Source: Rhizobium sp. (GTDB lineage: Bacteria; Pseudomonadota; Alphaproteobacteria; Rhizobiales; Rhizobiaceae). From it: 64,000 nt of DNA. Position numbers and translations under genes: made by a program. The first letter of the stretch is position 1; every line of letters begins with the position of its first letter. The notes below the pieces were generated by a model. The model was not told where the DNA came from. It searched no databases and was given only the letters and a program-made list of their open reading frames with translations. Shown piece by piece: positions 18,649 through 31,236 of the stretch. The stretch is taken from assembly GCA_019739215.1 (NCBI GenBank), contig JAHHDR010000024.1, positions 369,001 through 433,000 on the forward strand. The letters run 5' to 3'.

Positions 18649-19809
18649 ATGGCGAGTGTTCAATTGGGCGTGGGAGCGACCATCGAAGCAAATAGTCCAT
18701 TCGAGTGGTATCTGTTCTTCGCGGCACACCGGGCTTTTACCATCGATGAGACCTCAGCCAAGTTCTTGGATGGAGACGGCGATAGCGTCACATTCAAGGG
18801 GAGCGAACTGGACACCGACAAGGGGACGGTCACCGGGGTCCTCATAGAAGACAAGCAGGGCAGGCTGGTGGTGGACATCTCCGGTCTGTCGCTGGATTTC
18901 AGCACTGTCCGCCCGCTCTATGAGACGCCGACCGATGCGGGCGAGTTCGCCATCAAGGACTACCTTCTCCCCTACCTTCTTACCGATGCAAATACCATTA
19001 CCGGCACCGAAGCAGGGGACGAGTTATTCGTCAGCTTCAGCGAGGGCAACGACGTTATCAATGGTCTCGCCGGCGACGACCTTTTTCGCGGCAGCGCCGG
19101 GAACAACAGGCTGAATGGTGGAAGTGGGCGCGACGAGCTTGCCTATCATACCGGGTGGTTTGCGGCGGCGGAATCCGGCGTCCGGCTCAATGCAGAACTC
19201 GGCACCGCAAAAAACCCTTGGGGCGGCAACGACAAGTTCAAAGGCTTCGAAATCTATAGTGGCAGCCAGCGAAACGATGTCTTCACCGGCAGCAAATCGA
19301 ACGAACACTTCGTCCTCCTGAACGGCAAGGACGTCCTCGACGGCAAGGGAGGGTTCGACACCGTAGACTACAGCCGGGATGCCGTGACATTCCATGCCGG
19401 TGTTGGCAGCGGGTCTAAGGGCGTCGTCGTCAATCTCCAGAGCGGAAAAGCCACGGACGGATGGGGAAGCGCCGACAAGCTGAAGAACATCGAGGCCGCT
19501 ATCGGCACGACATACGATGATGTCTTCACAGGTACGGCGGCAAAGAATACGTTCACGGGTCTCGGGGGCGCAGACGCGTTCATCTTTGCGAAGAAATTTG
19601 GCGCCGACACAATCACGGATTTTGGTGTCGCGGAGAACGATATCGTCGATTTCAGCGCCTTTAAGACGATCAAGTCTTTTGATGATCTGGCTTTGGTGAT
19701 GAAGCAGGATGGCGCTGACGTCGTTATTGCCATCAAGGGCAGCGGCGCCCTGACCCTTCAGGACGTCACTCTGGATTCACTGACAACCGCGCATTTCGAA
19801 CTGGGTTAA
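18649..19809 (+). CDS. RTX / hemolysin-type calcium-binding repeat protein
   Basis: A 386-aa acidic protein with degenerate RTX nonapeptides: GTEAGDELF, EGNDVINGLAGDDLFRGSAG and GGSGRDEL (about 115-165), GSQRNDVFTG and DVLDGKGGFDTVDYS, then YDDVFTGTAAKNTFTGLGGADAF (about 287-312). The C-terminal ADTITDFGVAENDIVDF and final beta-strand region are the usual type I secretion signal of RTX proteins. There is no catalytic domain, N-terminal signal peptide or adjacent T1SS gene. GAGGGTAAG precedes ATG 18649. Composition is less GC-rich than neighbours, suggesting acquisition. Probably a secreted surface or adhesion factor; the exact role is unknown. Confidence 0.8.
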   Translation: MASVQLGVGATIEANSPFEWYLFFAAHRAFTIDETSAKFLDGDGDSVTFKGSELDTDKGTVTGVLIEDKQGRLVVDISGLSLDFSTVRPLYETPTDAGEFAIKDYLLPYLLTDANTITGTEAGDELFVSFSEGNDVINGLAGDDLFRGSAGNNRLNGGSGRDELAYHTGWFAAAESGVRLNAELGTAKNPWGGNDKFKGFEIYSGSQRNDVFTGSKSNEHFVLLNGKDVLDGKGGFDTVDYSRDAVTFHAGVGSGSKGVVVNLQSGKATDGWGSADKLKNIEAAIGTTYDDVFTGTAAKNTFTGLGGADAFIFAKKFGADTITDFGVAENDIVDFSAFKTIKSFDDLALVMKQDGADVVIAIKGSGALTLQDVTLDSLTTAHFELG

Positions 19810-19829
19810 GGGAGCGCGCGGGCGCAGGT

Positions 19830-20339
19830 TCAGACCGCTGGCTTGACACGTCCGCTGGTCATCCGCGCCATCGCGTCGGTCTTCCAGTAGAATTTTTGCA
19901 CCAATGCGCCCGCCACATGCAGCACCAGCAGGATCCACAGTGCGAGTTTCATCGGGCCGCCATGGATGAAGCCGGCAATGCCGACGCCGAAATAGAACTT
20001 GGCGATCCCGGCCGCCGGCATGGCGAGAAGCAGCAGGTAGAGCGCACCATGCGTGATGGCGGCTGCGATCCGGAGCGGCGCCGGTTCGGAGACAGGGGCC
20101 TCCGGCGCGCCCTGGACAATGCGTAGTATGATGCGCAGCAATGTCAGGCCGAGCACGGCAAAGCCGATATAGATATGGATATTGGCCGAGGTCCATTCCT
20201 CAGCGGTCGGCGTCTTGCCGCCACCGATGAGGTCGGCGACGCGCTCGACCTGGCCCGGCAACAGCAGGCTGTAGAGAATGAGCGCGGCAGTGAGCCAGTG
20301 GATCGTGCGCTGGGGCACGCTATAGACGGTGGGTTTCAT
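19830..20339 (-). CDS. Cytochrome b561
   Basis: A 169-aa four-helix di-heme membrane protein. Candidate heme histidines are in QRTIHW (His14), SANIHIYIGF (about His55), ITHGALYLLL and LLVLHVAGAL, which sit in separate helices as in the bacterial b561 (CybB) family. It probably shuttles electrons between quinol and periplasmic acceptors or superoxide. Start ATG 20339 (MKPTVYSVPQRT); the open frame continues to 20411 without similarity. It lies 125 bp downstream of lpd on the same strand and converges with the RTX gene. Confidence 0.85.
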   Translation of the reverse strand: MKPTVYSVPQRTIHWLTAALILYSLLLPGQVERVADLIGGGKTPTAEEWTSANIHIYIGFAVLGLTLLRIILRIVQGAPEAPVSEPAPLRIAAAITHGALYLLLLAMPAAGIAKFYFGVGIAGFIHGGPMKLALWILLVLHVAGALVQKFYWKTDAMARMTSGRVKPAV

Positions 20340-20464
20340 GAGACTGCCTTTCACGGATGCGGAAGATGCGCGCCGTTGGCAAGAAAACCAGAAATGCGCC
20401 CTGCTGGGCAAGGCGAATTTTAGAATCTTTCTAAGATATAACCTGAAACCTGACCTTTGTCAGC

Positions 20465-21871
20465 TCAGGTGTGGATCGGCTTGAACCAGGCGCCCAGCGC
20501 GGCTTCCTTCACCGCTTCCGACATGGTCGGATGGGCATGGGTGGTGCGGCCCAGATCCTCGGCAGAGCCGCCGAACTCCATGAGCACCGTCGCTTCGTGG
20601 ATCATCTCGCCGGCACCGAAACCGACGATATGGACGCCGAGCACGCGGTCCGTGGTGCTGTCCGCCAGGACCTTGACGAAGCCGTCCGTGGCTTCCATTG
20701 CCCTCGCGCGGCCATTGGCCATGAAGGGGAACTTGCCGACCTTGTAGGCCGTGCCCGCCTTCTTGAGCTCCTCCTCGGTCTTGCCGACGGAGGCGACTTC
20801 CGGCTGGGTATAGACCACGCCTGGGATGCAGTCATAGTTCACATGTCCATGTTGGCCGGCAATGATCTCGGCCACGGCGACGCCCTCGTCCTCTGCCTTG
20901 TGGGCCAGCATCGGGCCCTTCACCACGTCGCCGATCGCATAGATGCCCGACACGTTGGTGCGATAACTGCCGTCGATCTCGACGCGGCCACGGCTATCGA
21001 GCGCGACGCCGACATTCTCCAGGCCCAGTCCCTCGGTATAGGGCTTGCGGCCGGTGGCGATCAGCACCACGTCGGCGTCGATCGATTGCGCCTCGCCGCC
21101 CTTGACCGGCTCGAATGTCACCCGGGCGCCGGCATCGGTGCGCTCGACATTGGTCACCTTGGAGCCGAGCTTGAACTCGAAACCCTGCTTGCCGAGCATG
21201 CGCTGGAACTGCTTGGAGACCTCGCCATCCATTCCGCCTAGGATCTGGTCAAGGTATTCGACCACGGTGACCTTGGCGCCGAGACGGCTCCAGACCGAGC
21301 CGAGCTCAAGGCCGATAACGCCACCGCCGACCACGACCATGGTCGCCGGCACTTTTTCCAGCGCGATGCCGCCGGTTGAGGAGATGATCACCGTCTCGTC
21401 GATCGCGACATCGACGCCGGGGATGCCGGCAACGTCGGAGCCGGTGGCGATGACGATATTCTTGCCGTCGATCTCCTGGACCTCGCCGGTCTCGGAGGTT
21501 ACGGAGACCTTGCCGGGTGCCAGGATCTTGCCGGTGCCTGTCAGCCAGTCGATCTTGTTCTTCTTGAACAGGAAGGCGACGCCGTCGACATTGGACTTCA
21601 CCGTCGCATCCTTGTGGGCGAGCATCTTCTCGAGGTTGAGGTTGACGCCTGCGAGTTCGATGCCGAGGCTCTCCATGCCATGGCTGGCATGTGCAAACAT
21701 CTCGGAGGCGTGGAGCAGGGCCTTGGAGGGAATGCAGCCAATGTTCAGGCAGGTGCCGCCCGGCGTCGCACGCTTTTCGATCACGGCCACCTTGAGGCCG
21801 AGCTGCGCCGCCTTGATCGCCCCGACATAGCCGCCGGGGCCGGTTCCGATGATGATGACGTCGTAAGACAT
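20465..21871 (-). CDS. lpd: Dihydrolipoyl dehydrogenase (E3)
   Basis: A 468-aa flavoprotein that reoxidises the dihydrolipoyl groups of 2-oxoglutarate dehydrogenase and related complexes with NAD+. FAD motif GTGPGGYVGAIKAAQLG at residues 9-25, redox disulfide GGTCLNIGCIPSK (about 38-50), NAD motif VVGGGVIGLELGSVW, FAD second motif GIYAIGDVVKGPMLAHKA, and C-terminal HAHPTMSEAVKEAAL with the active-site His. The last core gene of the mdh-sucCDAB-lpd series, 21 nt after the SDR stop. Confidence 0.95.
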   Translation of the reverse strand: MSYDVIIIGTGPGGYVGAIKAAQLGLKVAVIEKRATPGGTCLNIGCIPSKALLHASEMFAHASHGMESLGIELAGVNLNLEKMLAHKDATVKSNVDGVAFLFKKNKIDWLTGTGKILAPGKVSVTSETGEVQEIDGKNIVIATGSDVAGIPGVDVAIDETVIISSTGGIALEKVPATMVVVGGGVIGLELGSVWSRLGAKVTVVEYLDQILGGMDGEVSKQFQRMLGKQGFEFKLGSKVTNVERTDAGARVTFEPVKGGEAQSIDADVVLIATGRKPYTEGLGLENVGVALDSRGRVEIDGSYRTNVSGIYAIGDVVKGPMLAHKAEDEGVAVAEIIAGQHGHVNYDCIPGVVYTQPEVASVGKTEEELKKAGTAYKVGKFPFMANGRARAMEATDGFVKVLADSTTDRVLGVHIVGFGAGEMIHEATVLMEFGGSAEDLGRTTHAHPTMSEAVKEAALGAWFKPIHT

Positions 21872-21892
21872 GGCAAATCCCTCAACTGGCGG

Positions 21893-22666
21893 TCAGCGGC
21901 CGCCGCTCACATTCAAGATGGCCCCGGTTATATAGGAAGCCTGGTCGGAAAGCAGAAACATCACGGCGTCGGCGACCTCGTCGGCCCGTCCCGCACGGCG
22001 CATCGGAATGATGTCGGCCGATTCGCTGGCCCGGTGGGGCAGGCCGCCCGAGGCGTGGATGTCTGTGTCAATGATGCCCGGACGCACGCCGTTGACCCTG
22101 ATCCCCTCCGTGGCGACCTCTTTGGCGAGGCCGATGGTCAGCGTATCGATCGCCCCCTTGCTCGCAGCATAGTCGACATACTGGTTCGGAGAGCCGATCT
22201 GAGCCGCTGCGGAGGAAATGTTGACGATTGCGCCGCCGTGCCCGCCATGGGCTGTCGACATCCGCCTCACCGCCTGGCCGGCGGCATAGGTGGCGCCGAT
22301 GACATTGATGGCGAACATGCGCTGGAGCCTGGCCCAGGAATAATCCTCGACGCGCTGCGGGAAGTCGACGACACCGGCATTGTTGACGAAGCCGTCCAGT
22401 CGGCCGAAGGTCTCGTCGACGGCACTGAAGATCGCGCCGATGCCCTCTTCCGTTCCCGCATCGGCCTTGACCATCATGGCGGCGCCGCCAGAGCGGCGGA
22501 TCTCGTCCGTCAGGCGCGTCGCCGCGTCATCATTGGCGACATAATTGATCACAACGGTCCAACCGGTATCGGCCGCCTTGCGGCAGATGCTCGCGCCGAT
22601 GCCCCGGCTGCCACCGGTGACGAGGAGAATCTTTCCGTTGGGCGCTGCGAGGGTCAAGACTGGCAT
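21893..22666 (-). CDS. Short-chain dehydrogenase/reductase (SDR)
   Basis: A 257-aa classical SDR. The cofactor motif VTGGSRGIGASI is near residues 16-27, NNAGVVDFP supplies the NNAG motif, VNISSAAAQIG holds the catalytic Ser, and YVDYAASKGAID the Tyr-x-x-x-Lys. GIRVNGVRPGIIDTDI follows as usual. Start ATG 22666 overlaps the 3' end of the upstream secreted-protein gene by 13 nt, which suggests coupling; the frame is open further upstream but that extension is antisense-like. Substrate unknown; conserved next to lpd in rhizobia. Confidence 0.85.
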   Translation of the reverse strand: MPVLTLAAPNGKILLVTGGSRGIGASICRKAADTGWTVVINYVANDDAATRLTDEIRRSGGAAMMVKADAGTEEGIGAIFSAVDETFGRLDGFVNNAGVVDFPQRVEDYSWARLQRMFAINVIGATYAAGQAVRRMSTAHGGHGGAIVNISSAAAQIGSPNQYVDYAASKGAIDTLTIGLAKEVATEGIRVNGVRPGIIDTDIHASGGLPHRASESADIIPMRRAGRADEVADAVMFLLSDQASYITGAILNVSGGR

Positions 22667-23151
22667 CCCTTGAAGCTCAGCACGTCCCAAGGGACAACCG
22701 TCGCCTTGCCCTGGCCCCAGGCCGTGGACTCGACAAGGCCGAGCGCGAAGCCGGGCAGCAGGATTTCTGATGCGGCCGGCGAGCCGGTCATCGGCAGGAG
22801 ACCGATCTTGCCGCTGTCGGCGGCGTAGATGACGCCCTGCCAGACGGTGCATTTGGTGATTTCCGCGCCGGTCGTGTCGCCCTCGGGGCAATTGTGGAAC
22901 AGGATGCCGTTCGTCCGGTCGACGGGCTCCGATCCCATCACGAAGCCGTCGAGCTTCACGTCGGTATTCTTCACGGTGACGGTGAAGCGGTAGGACGACG
23001 ACGAGGCCTCCGAATCCTCGGCCTGAAGGCTGAGTTCATAGGCACCGTCCCGATCGCCATAGACTGCCTTCTCCTGCGTGCACTCGGATGCGAGCGCGCC
23101 TTGCGCGGAGAGGGCCAGCAGAAGCGCGATGGCTGCAGGTTTCTGCTTCAT
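22654..23151 (-). CDS. Secreted protein of unknown function, four cysteines
   Basis: A 165-aa protein with a clear signal peptide (MKQKPAAIALLLALSAQGALA, cleavage near residue 22). The mature part is beta-rich and acidic with four cysteines (SECTQE, FHNCPEG, ITKCTVW, FKGCQS), consistent with two disulfides in the periplasm. I recognise no domain. The start is ATG 23151, 4 nt after the MAPEG stop; an in-frame ATG at 23166 adds five residues. Its position inside the sucB-lpd gene string implies co-expression with TCA-cycle genes. Confidence 0.65.
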   Translation of the reverse strand: MKQKPAAIALLLALSAQGALASECTQEKAVYGDRDGAYELSLQAEDSEASSSSYRFTVTVKNTDVKLDGFVMGSEPVDRTNGILFHNCPEGDTTGAEITKCTVWQGVIYAADSGKIGLLPMTGSPAASEILLPGFALGLVESTAWGQGKATVVPWDVLSFKGCQS

Positions 23152-23155
23152 GTCT

Positions 23156-23575
23156 TCAGCCTCCAAAGGCCTTGAGGACGATCCCTGCGAACATCAGCGC
23201 CAGACCCGACATCGCGATCAGCCAGGCGAAAGACCGGACATAGGCAACGCCTCCGAGATATAGCGGAATATAGGCGATGCGGGCCGCAAACCAGACCAGC
23301 GTTCCGATCAGGCCCAAGTGCCAGGCATCGCCGCCGATGGCGAGCGCCAGCACCAGCACCACGAAGCCAGGATAGGTCTCGCGGAAATTCGCCGATGCCC
23401 GCGCTGCCCGTCCCGCCGCGATGCCCTTGATCTCGACATCGCTGTCACGCGGTCCGGCATTCCAGTCCTTGCCGGTTTCGCGCACCGCAAGGGTGGATTG
23501 CAGCAGCACGTGAAACAGCAGCAGACCCACGCTGAATGCGGCGAGCACCGGAAATGAAAGCAAGCCTGCCGCCAT
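23156..23575 (-). CDS. MAPEG-family membrane protein
   Basis: A 139-aa protein with four transmembrane helices. The MAPEG pattern is seen in RAARASANFRETYPGFVVLVLAL (charged segment before helix 2) and FAARIAYIPLYLGGVAYVRSFAW (the R-x-x-Y-x-P-x-Y motif). The eukaryotic relatives are membrane glutathione transferases and eicosanoid enzymes; the bacterial role is open. It sits 21 nt downstream of sucB and continues the operon. Conserved in this place in rhizobial genomes. Confidence 0.8.
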   Translation of the reverse strand: MAAGLLSFPVLAAFSVGLLLFHVLLQSTLAVRETGKDWNAGPRDSDVEIKGIAAGRAARASANFRETYPGFVVLVLALAIGGDAWHLGLIGTLVWFAARIAYIPLYLGGVAYVRSFAWLIAMSGLALMFAGIVLKAFGG

Positions 23576-23596
23576 CGATCCTACCCGAAATCCGGC

Positions 23597-24841
23597 TCAG
23601 AGATCCAGGACCAGGCGTTCCGGATCCTCCAGGCTTTCCTTGACGCGCACCAGGAAGGTCACGGCTTCCTTGCCGTCGACGATGCGGTGGTCATAGCTGA
23701 GCGCGAGATACATCATCGGGCGGATGACGATCTGGCCGGCCACGACGACCGGGCGCTCCTGGATTTTGTGCATGCCGAGAATGCCGGACTGCGGCGCATT
23801 GAGGATCGGCGAGGACATCAGCGAGCCGTAGACGCCGCCGTTGGAGATGGTGAAAGTGCCGCCCTGCATGTCGGCCATCGACAGCGCGCCGTCACGGGCC
23901 GCCTTGCCGAGGCGGCCGATGTCCTTCTCGATCTCGGCGATCGACATCTGGTCGGCGTCGCGGACGATCGGAACGACCAGGCCCTTGTCGGTGCCGACGG
24001 CGACGCCGATATGGGCGTAGTTCTTGTAGATGATGTCCGTGCCGTCGATCTCGGCATTGACGGCCGGGATCTCCTTGAGCGCATGGGTCACGGCCTTGGT
24101 GAAGAAGCCCATGAAGCCGAGCTTCACGCCATGCTTCTTCTCGAACAGTTCCTTGTACTTGTTGCGCAGGTCCATGACCGCGGACATGTCCACCTCGTTA
24201 TAGGTGGTCAGCATGGCGGCGGCGTTCTGGGCGTCCTTGAGGCGCTTAGCAATCGTCTGGCGCAGGCGCGTCATCTTCACGCGCTCTTCGCGGGCCTGGT
24301 CGGTCGGGGCGGATGCGGCGCGCGAGACCGCCGGGGTTGTCGCGGCGGCGGCCGGAACGGATGGGCCCTTGGCGATGGCGGCCAGCACGTCTTCCTTCAG
24401 CACCTGGCCGCGCTTGCCGGAACCTTCGACGTCGGCGACCGCGACATTGCTGTCAGCCATCAGCTTGGCGGCCGAGGGAGCCGGCGGCATGGAGGTTGCT
24501 GGCGCAGCGGCGGGCGCCGCCGGCGCGGGGGTCGGTGCAGATTCGGCCTTCGCGGGCTCGGCGGTGGCTGCGGGAGCGGCGGTCGGCGCGGCATCGGCGA
24601 CCGTGCCTTCCGCGATCTGGCCCAGCAGGCCGCCCGGTGCAACGGTCTCGCCGGCGGCTGCGACGATTTCGGAGAGCGTGCCGGAGACCTGCGCCGGCAC
24701 TTCGACCGTCACCTTGTCGGTCTCGAGCTCACAGAGGATTTCATCGGCCTTGATGGCGTCCCCCACCTTCTTGAACCAGGTGCCAACCGTGGCTTCGCTG
24801 ACAGATTCGCCGAGTGTCGGAACGCGGATTTCGGTAGCCAT
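23597..24841 (-). CDS. sucB: 2-oxoglutarate dehydrogenase E2, dihydrolipoyl succinyltransferase
   Basis: A 414-aa E2 core component. Lipoyl domain at residues 1-76 with lipoyl-lysine in [13 protein letters not shown] (about Lys43), an Ala/Pro-rich linker (80-118), E3-binding domain (about 120-155, [15 protein letters not shown] and [14 protein letters not shown]), and the catalytic acyltransferase domain ending with [15 protein letters not shown] (catalytic His and Asp). Single lipoyl domain as normal for SucB. Starts 94 nt downstream of sucA; a perfect hairpin occupies part of that gap. Confidence 0.95.
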   Translation of the reverse strand: MATEIRVPTLGESVSEATVGTWFKKVGDAIKADEILCELETDKVTVEVPAQVSGTLSEIVAAAGETVAPGGLLGQIAEGTVADAAPTAAPAATAEPAKAESAPTPAPAAPAAAPATSMPPAPSAAKLMADSNVAVADVEGSGKRGQVLKEDVLAAIAKGPSVPAAAATTPAVSRAASAPTDQAREERVKMTRLRQTIAKRLKDAQNAAAMLTTYNEVDMSAVMDLRNKYKELFEKKHGVKLGFMGFFTKAVTHALKEIPAVNAEIDGTDIIYKNYAHIGVAVGTDKGLVVPIVRDADQMSIAEIEKDIGRLGKAARDGALSMADMQGGTFTISNGGVYGSLMSSPILNAPQSGILGMHKIQERPVVVAGQIVIRPMMYLALSYDHRIVDGKEAVTFLVRVKESLEDPERLVLDL

Positions 24842-24898
24842 TGTCTGAAGTCCTGAATTTTGATTTCTGATGTCTGCGGTGTTCAGGCGATGCTGTCA

Positions 24899-24926
24899 GA
24901 AGGGCATCAGCATCCTGATGCCCTTC
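24899..24926 (-). promoter_or_regulatory. Perfect hairpin between sucA and sucB
   Basis: 12-bp perfect stem (24899-24910 with 24915-24926) and a 4-nt loop, in the 94-nt gap between the sucA stop and sucB start. No T-run follows on the minus strand, so it is not a standard terminator. It more likely acts as an mRNA processing or stability element that adjusts E1:E2 ratio. Confidence 0.55.
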
Positions 24927-24934
24927 AAGTCCGT

Positions 24935-27900
24935 TCAACTGCCGAGCGCGTCTTCGACGAAGGCGGCGAGCTGCGCGAGATGTTTGGACATGAGGCCTGT
25001 CGCCGGCGATGCGGCAGCCGGGCGGCCGGTGTAGCGCACACGCTGGTACTTGGCATCGATATGCGCCAACACCCATTCGAGATAGGGATCGATGAAGGCC
25101 CAGGCACCCATGTTTTTGGGCTCTTCCTGGCACCAGACCATCTCGGCGTGCCGGAAGCGGCTGAGTTCGTTGATCAGCGCCTTGGCCGGGAAGGGATAGA
25201 GCTGCTCGACGCGCAGGAGATAGACGTCATCGATGCCGCGCTTTTCGCGCTCTTCCAGCAGGTCGAAATAGACCTTGCCGGTGCACATCACGACGCGACG
25301 GATCTTGGCGTCCTTCTGCAGCTTGATCGGGCCATCCTTGATGACCTCTGCATCATCCCAGAGCAGGCGATGGAACGAGGATTCACCCGCCATCTCGGAG
25401 AGCTGGGACACCGCCCGCTTGTGGCGCAGAAGTGACTTCGGCGTCATCAGGATCAGCGGCTTACGGAAGTCGCGCTTCATCTGCCGGCGCAGCACGTGGA
25501 AATAGTTTGCCGGCGTCGTGCAATAGGCGACCTGCATGTTGTCCTCGGCACAGAGCTGGAGGAAGCGTTCCAGGCGTGCCGAGGAGTGCTCCGGTCCCTG
25601 CCCTTCATAGCCGTGCGGCAGAAGGCAGACGAGGCCGGACATGCGCAGCCACTTGCGTTCCCCCGAGGAGATGAACTGGTCGAACACCACCTGGGCGCCA
25701 TTGGCGAAATCGCCGAACTGGGCTTCCCAGAGCGTGAGCGCGTTGGGCCGTGCCAGCGAATAGCCGTATTCGAAGCCGAGCACGGCTTCTTCCGACAGCA
25801 TCGAATTGATGACTTCGTAGCGTGCCTGGGTGGGCGAAAGATTGGCGAGCGGAATGTAGCGCTCTTCGGTTTCCTGGTCGTAGAGAACCGAATGGCGCTG
25901 CGAGAAGGTGCCGCGTTCGCAATCCTGGCCCGAAAGGCGGATCTTGTGGCCATCGAGGCAGAGCGCGCCGAAGGCGAGCGCCTCGGCCGTGGCCCAGTCG
26001 ATGCCCTGTCCGGTCTCGATCATCTGAGCCCGGTTGTCCATGAAGCGCTGGATGGTCTTGTGCGCGGTGAAGCCCTGCGGAATCTCCGAGAGCTTCTTGC
26101 CCATTTCCTTGAGCGCCTTCATCGGCACGGCGGTCTTGCCGCGACGCTGCTCGTCGGCATTGTCGGCGATCTTCATGCCCGACCAGACACCGTCGAGCCA
26201 GTCGGCCTTGTTCGGCTTGTAGGCCTGGCCGGCCTCGAACTCGGCCTCGAGATGAGCGCGCCAGTCGGCCTTCATCTGCTCGAACTCGCCCTGGCTCATC
26301 AGGCCTTCCGATATCAGGCGCTCGGCATAAATCGTCGATACCGACCGGTGGGCACGGATGACCTTGTACATCTTCGGCTGGGTGAAGCTCGGTTCATCGC
26401 CCTCATTGTGGCCGTAGCGGCGGTAGCAGAACATGTCGAGCACCACCGGCTTGTGGAACTTCATCCGGAATTCGGTGGCGATCTTGGCTGCGTAGACGAC
26501 TGCTTCCGGATCGTCGCCATTGACGTGGAAGATCGGCGCTTCGATCATCTTGGCGACGTCGGACGGATAGGGCGACGAGCGCGAGAAGGCCGGATTGGTG
26601 GTGAAACCGATCTGGTTGTTGATGATGACGTGCATGGTGCCGGCGACACGGTGGCCACGCAGGCCCGACAGGCCGAGGATTTCGGCGATCACGCCCTGGC
26701 CGGCAAAGGCGGCGTCGCCATGCAGAAGCAGCGGCAGCACCTTGGCACGTTCGCGCAGCGGCACGATGTCGTCTTCCCATTCCTGGGCGATCTGGTCCTG
26801 TTTGGCGCGGGCCTTGCCCATCACGACGGGATCGACGATTTCGAGATGGGATGGATTGGCCGTCAGCGACAGGTGGACCTTGTTGCCATCGAACTCGCGG
26901 TCGGATGACGCACCCAGGTGATACTTCACATCGCCCGAACCCTCGACGTCGTCAGGCGCATAGGATCCGCCCTTGAACTCGTGGAACACGGCGCGGTGCG
27001 GCTTCTGCATCACGTTGGTCAACACGTTCAGGCGGCCGCGATGGGCCATGCCGAGTACGATTTCCTTCAGGCCCATCTGGCCGCCGCGTTTGATGATCTG
27101 TTCGAGCGCCGGGCACCAGCGATTCGCCACCGTCGAGGCCGAAGCGCTTGGTACCCTTGTACTTGACGTCGATGAACTGCTCGAAACCCTCGGCCTCGAT
27201 CAGCTTGGACAGGATCGCCTTCTTGCCGTTCGGGGTGAATTCGACGCCCTTGTCCGGGCCTTCGATGCGCTCCTGGATCCAGCCCTTCTGTTCCGGGTCG
27301 GAGATATGCATGAATTCGACGCCGATCGTCGAGCAATAGGTGCGCTCGAGCAGATCGACCATCTCGCGCACGGTCGCGTATTCGAGGCCCAGAACGTTGT
27401 CGATGAAGATCTTGCGGTCGAGATCGGCGTCGGTGAAGCCATAGTTTCGCCGGCGAAAGTTCGTTGTAGTCATCGGGTGCGGCAGCGATGCCGAGCGGAT
27501 CGAGCTTGGCATGGAGATGGCCGCGCATGCGGTAGGCGCGGATCATCATGATGGCGCGGACGGAATCGCGCGCAGCATGCTGGATCTCCTGCGGCGACAG
27601 CGCCTTGGCCGGAGCCTCGGCGGAAACTGCGGCTGCCTTGGCCTCGATCTTCTTCGCCACGGCCTTCTCGACCGTCGGCCAGTCGCCATCCAGCGCGTTG
27701 ACCAGTTCGCCATTGGCGGACACCGGCCAGTTCTTCTTCTGCCAGGAGGCGCCCTTGGCGGCCTTGGTCACGTCGTCAGGAGCATCCGCCAGCGCAGCGA
27801 AGAACTGCCGCCATTCGTCGGTGACCGAGGCGGGATCAGCCTGGTAGCGAGCATAGAGCTGCTCGATATACTGGGCGTTGGCGCCATCGAGGAAGGATGT

Positions 27901-27936
27901 CGCTGTGAACTGCTGGTTGGCGCTGTCGACTGACAT
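24935..27936 (-). CDS. sucA: 2-oxoglutarate dehydrogenase E1, two frameshifts
   Basis: Thiamine-diphosphate E1 subunit that decarboxylates 2-oxoglutarate in the TCA cycle, about 1000 aa. N-terminus FLDGANAQYIEQLYARYQADP, then HLHAKLDPLGI; active-site blocks ANPSHLEIVDPVVMGKARAKQ, GDAAFAGQGVIAE with the ThDP Asp/Asn region, and C-terminal EEPKNMGAWAFIDP. Frame breaks at 27445-27447 (TTT for expected TT) and 27111-27113 (GGG for GG); both corrections restore a continuous protein through NELSPANYGFTDADLDRK and GGESLVPALEQIIKRGG. Follows sucD by 95 nt. Confidence 0.95.
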
Positions 27937-28031
27937 TTTTCAATGCGGAGCTTTTTCTCCGCCTCCTGATCTCTAGTCCGCGGATCGATATCCGCTGATG
28001 GCGAGGGCGGCCGAAGCCGCCCACCCTTGTT

Positions 28032-28934
28032 TTATCCCTTAAGCACGTCGACCAAGGTTTTTCCGAGGCGCGCCGGCGATGGCGAAACCCGGATGCCGGC
28101 CGCCTCCATGGCGGATATCTTGGACTCCGCGTCGCCCTTGCCGCCGGAAACAACAGCGCCCGCATGGCCCATGGTGCGGCCCTTCGGTGCGGTACGGCCG
28201 GCGATAAAGCCTGCCATCGGCTTGCTCCGGCCCTTCCTGGCTTCGTCGATGAGGAACTGCGCCGCGTCTTCCTCGGCGGAGCCGCCGATCTCGCCGATCA
28301 TGATGATCGACCTGGTCTCGTCGTCGGCAAGGAACATTTCAAGCACATCGATGAACTCGGTTCCCTTGACCGGATCGCCGCCGATGCCGACGGCCGTGGT
28401 CTGGCCGAGGCCTTCATTGGTCGTCTGGAACACGGCTTCATAGGTCAGCGTGCCCGAGCGCGAAACAATGCCGACGGAGCCCTTGCGGAAGATCGAGCCC
28501 GGCATGATGCCGATCTTGCATTCTTCCGGCGTCAGGATACCCGGGCAGTTCGGCCCGAGCAGGCGCGACTTCGATCTGTCGAGCCTGGCCTTGACCCGCA
28601 CCATGTCCATCACAGGGATGCCCTCGGTGATGCAGGTGATGAAGGGGATTTCGGCGTCGATTGCCTCGATGATAGCGTCAGCGGCGCCAGCCGGCGGAAC
28701 GTAGATCACCGAAGCGTCAGCACCGGTCTTCTCTTTGGCTTCGGCAACCGAGGCGAAGATCGGCAGGCTTTCGCCGTTGGAACCCGTCCAGGTTTCGCCA
28801 CCCTTCTTCGGATGAATGCCACCGACCATCTGGGTGCCGTAATAGGCCAGCGCCTGTTCGGTATGGAAGGTGCCGGTCTTGCCGGTCAGGCCCTGAACCA
28901 GGACCTTGGTGTCTTTATTAACAAGAATAGACAT
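28032..28934 (-). CDS. sucD: Succinyl-CoA synthetase alpha subunit
   Basis: A 300-aa CoA-binding subunit. [20 protein letters not shown] at the N-terminus is the CoA-binding Rossmann motif; [21 protein letters not shown] follows; the phosphohistidine lies in [15 protein letters not shown]. Pairs with SucC to convert succinyl-CoA plus ADP/GDP and Pi to succinate. ATG 28934, 19 nt after the sucC stop. Intact. Confidence 0.96.
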   Translation of the reverse strand: MSILVNKDTKVLVQGLTGKTGTFHTEQALAYYGTQMVGGIHPKKGGETWTGSNGESLPIFASVAEAKEKTGADASVIYVPPAGAADAIIEAIDAEIPFITCITEGIPVMDMVRVKARLDRSKSRLLGPNCPGILTPEECKIGIMPGSIFRKGSVGIVSRSGTLTYEAVFQTTNEGLGQTTAVGIGGDPVKGTEFIDVLEMFLADDETRSIIMIGEIGGSAEEDAAQFLIDEARKGRSKPMAGFIAGRTAPKGRTMGHAGAVVSGGKGDAESKISAMEAAGIRVSPSPARLGKTLVDVLKG

Positions 28935-28953
28935 TTTTCGAAGGTCCCTCAAA

Positions 28954-31236
<2,283 letters not shown>

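Noticed and set aside
18649..19809. RTX toxin
   Set aside because: There is no pore-forming, protease or lipase domain, no activating acyltransferase and no exporter genes; only the calcium-repeat and secretion regions are present.
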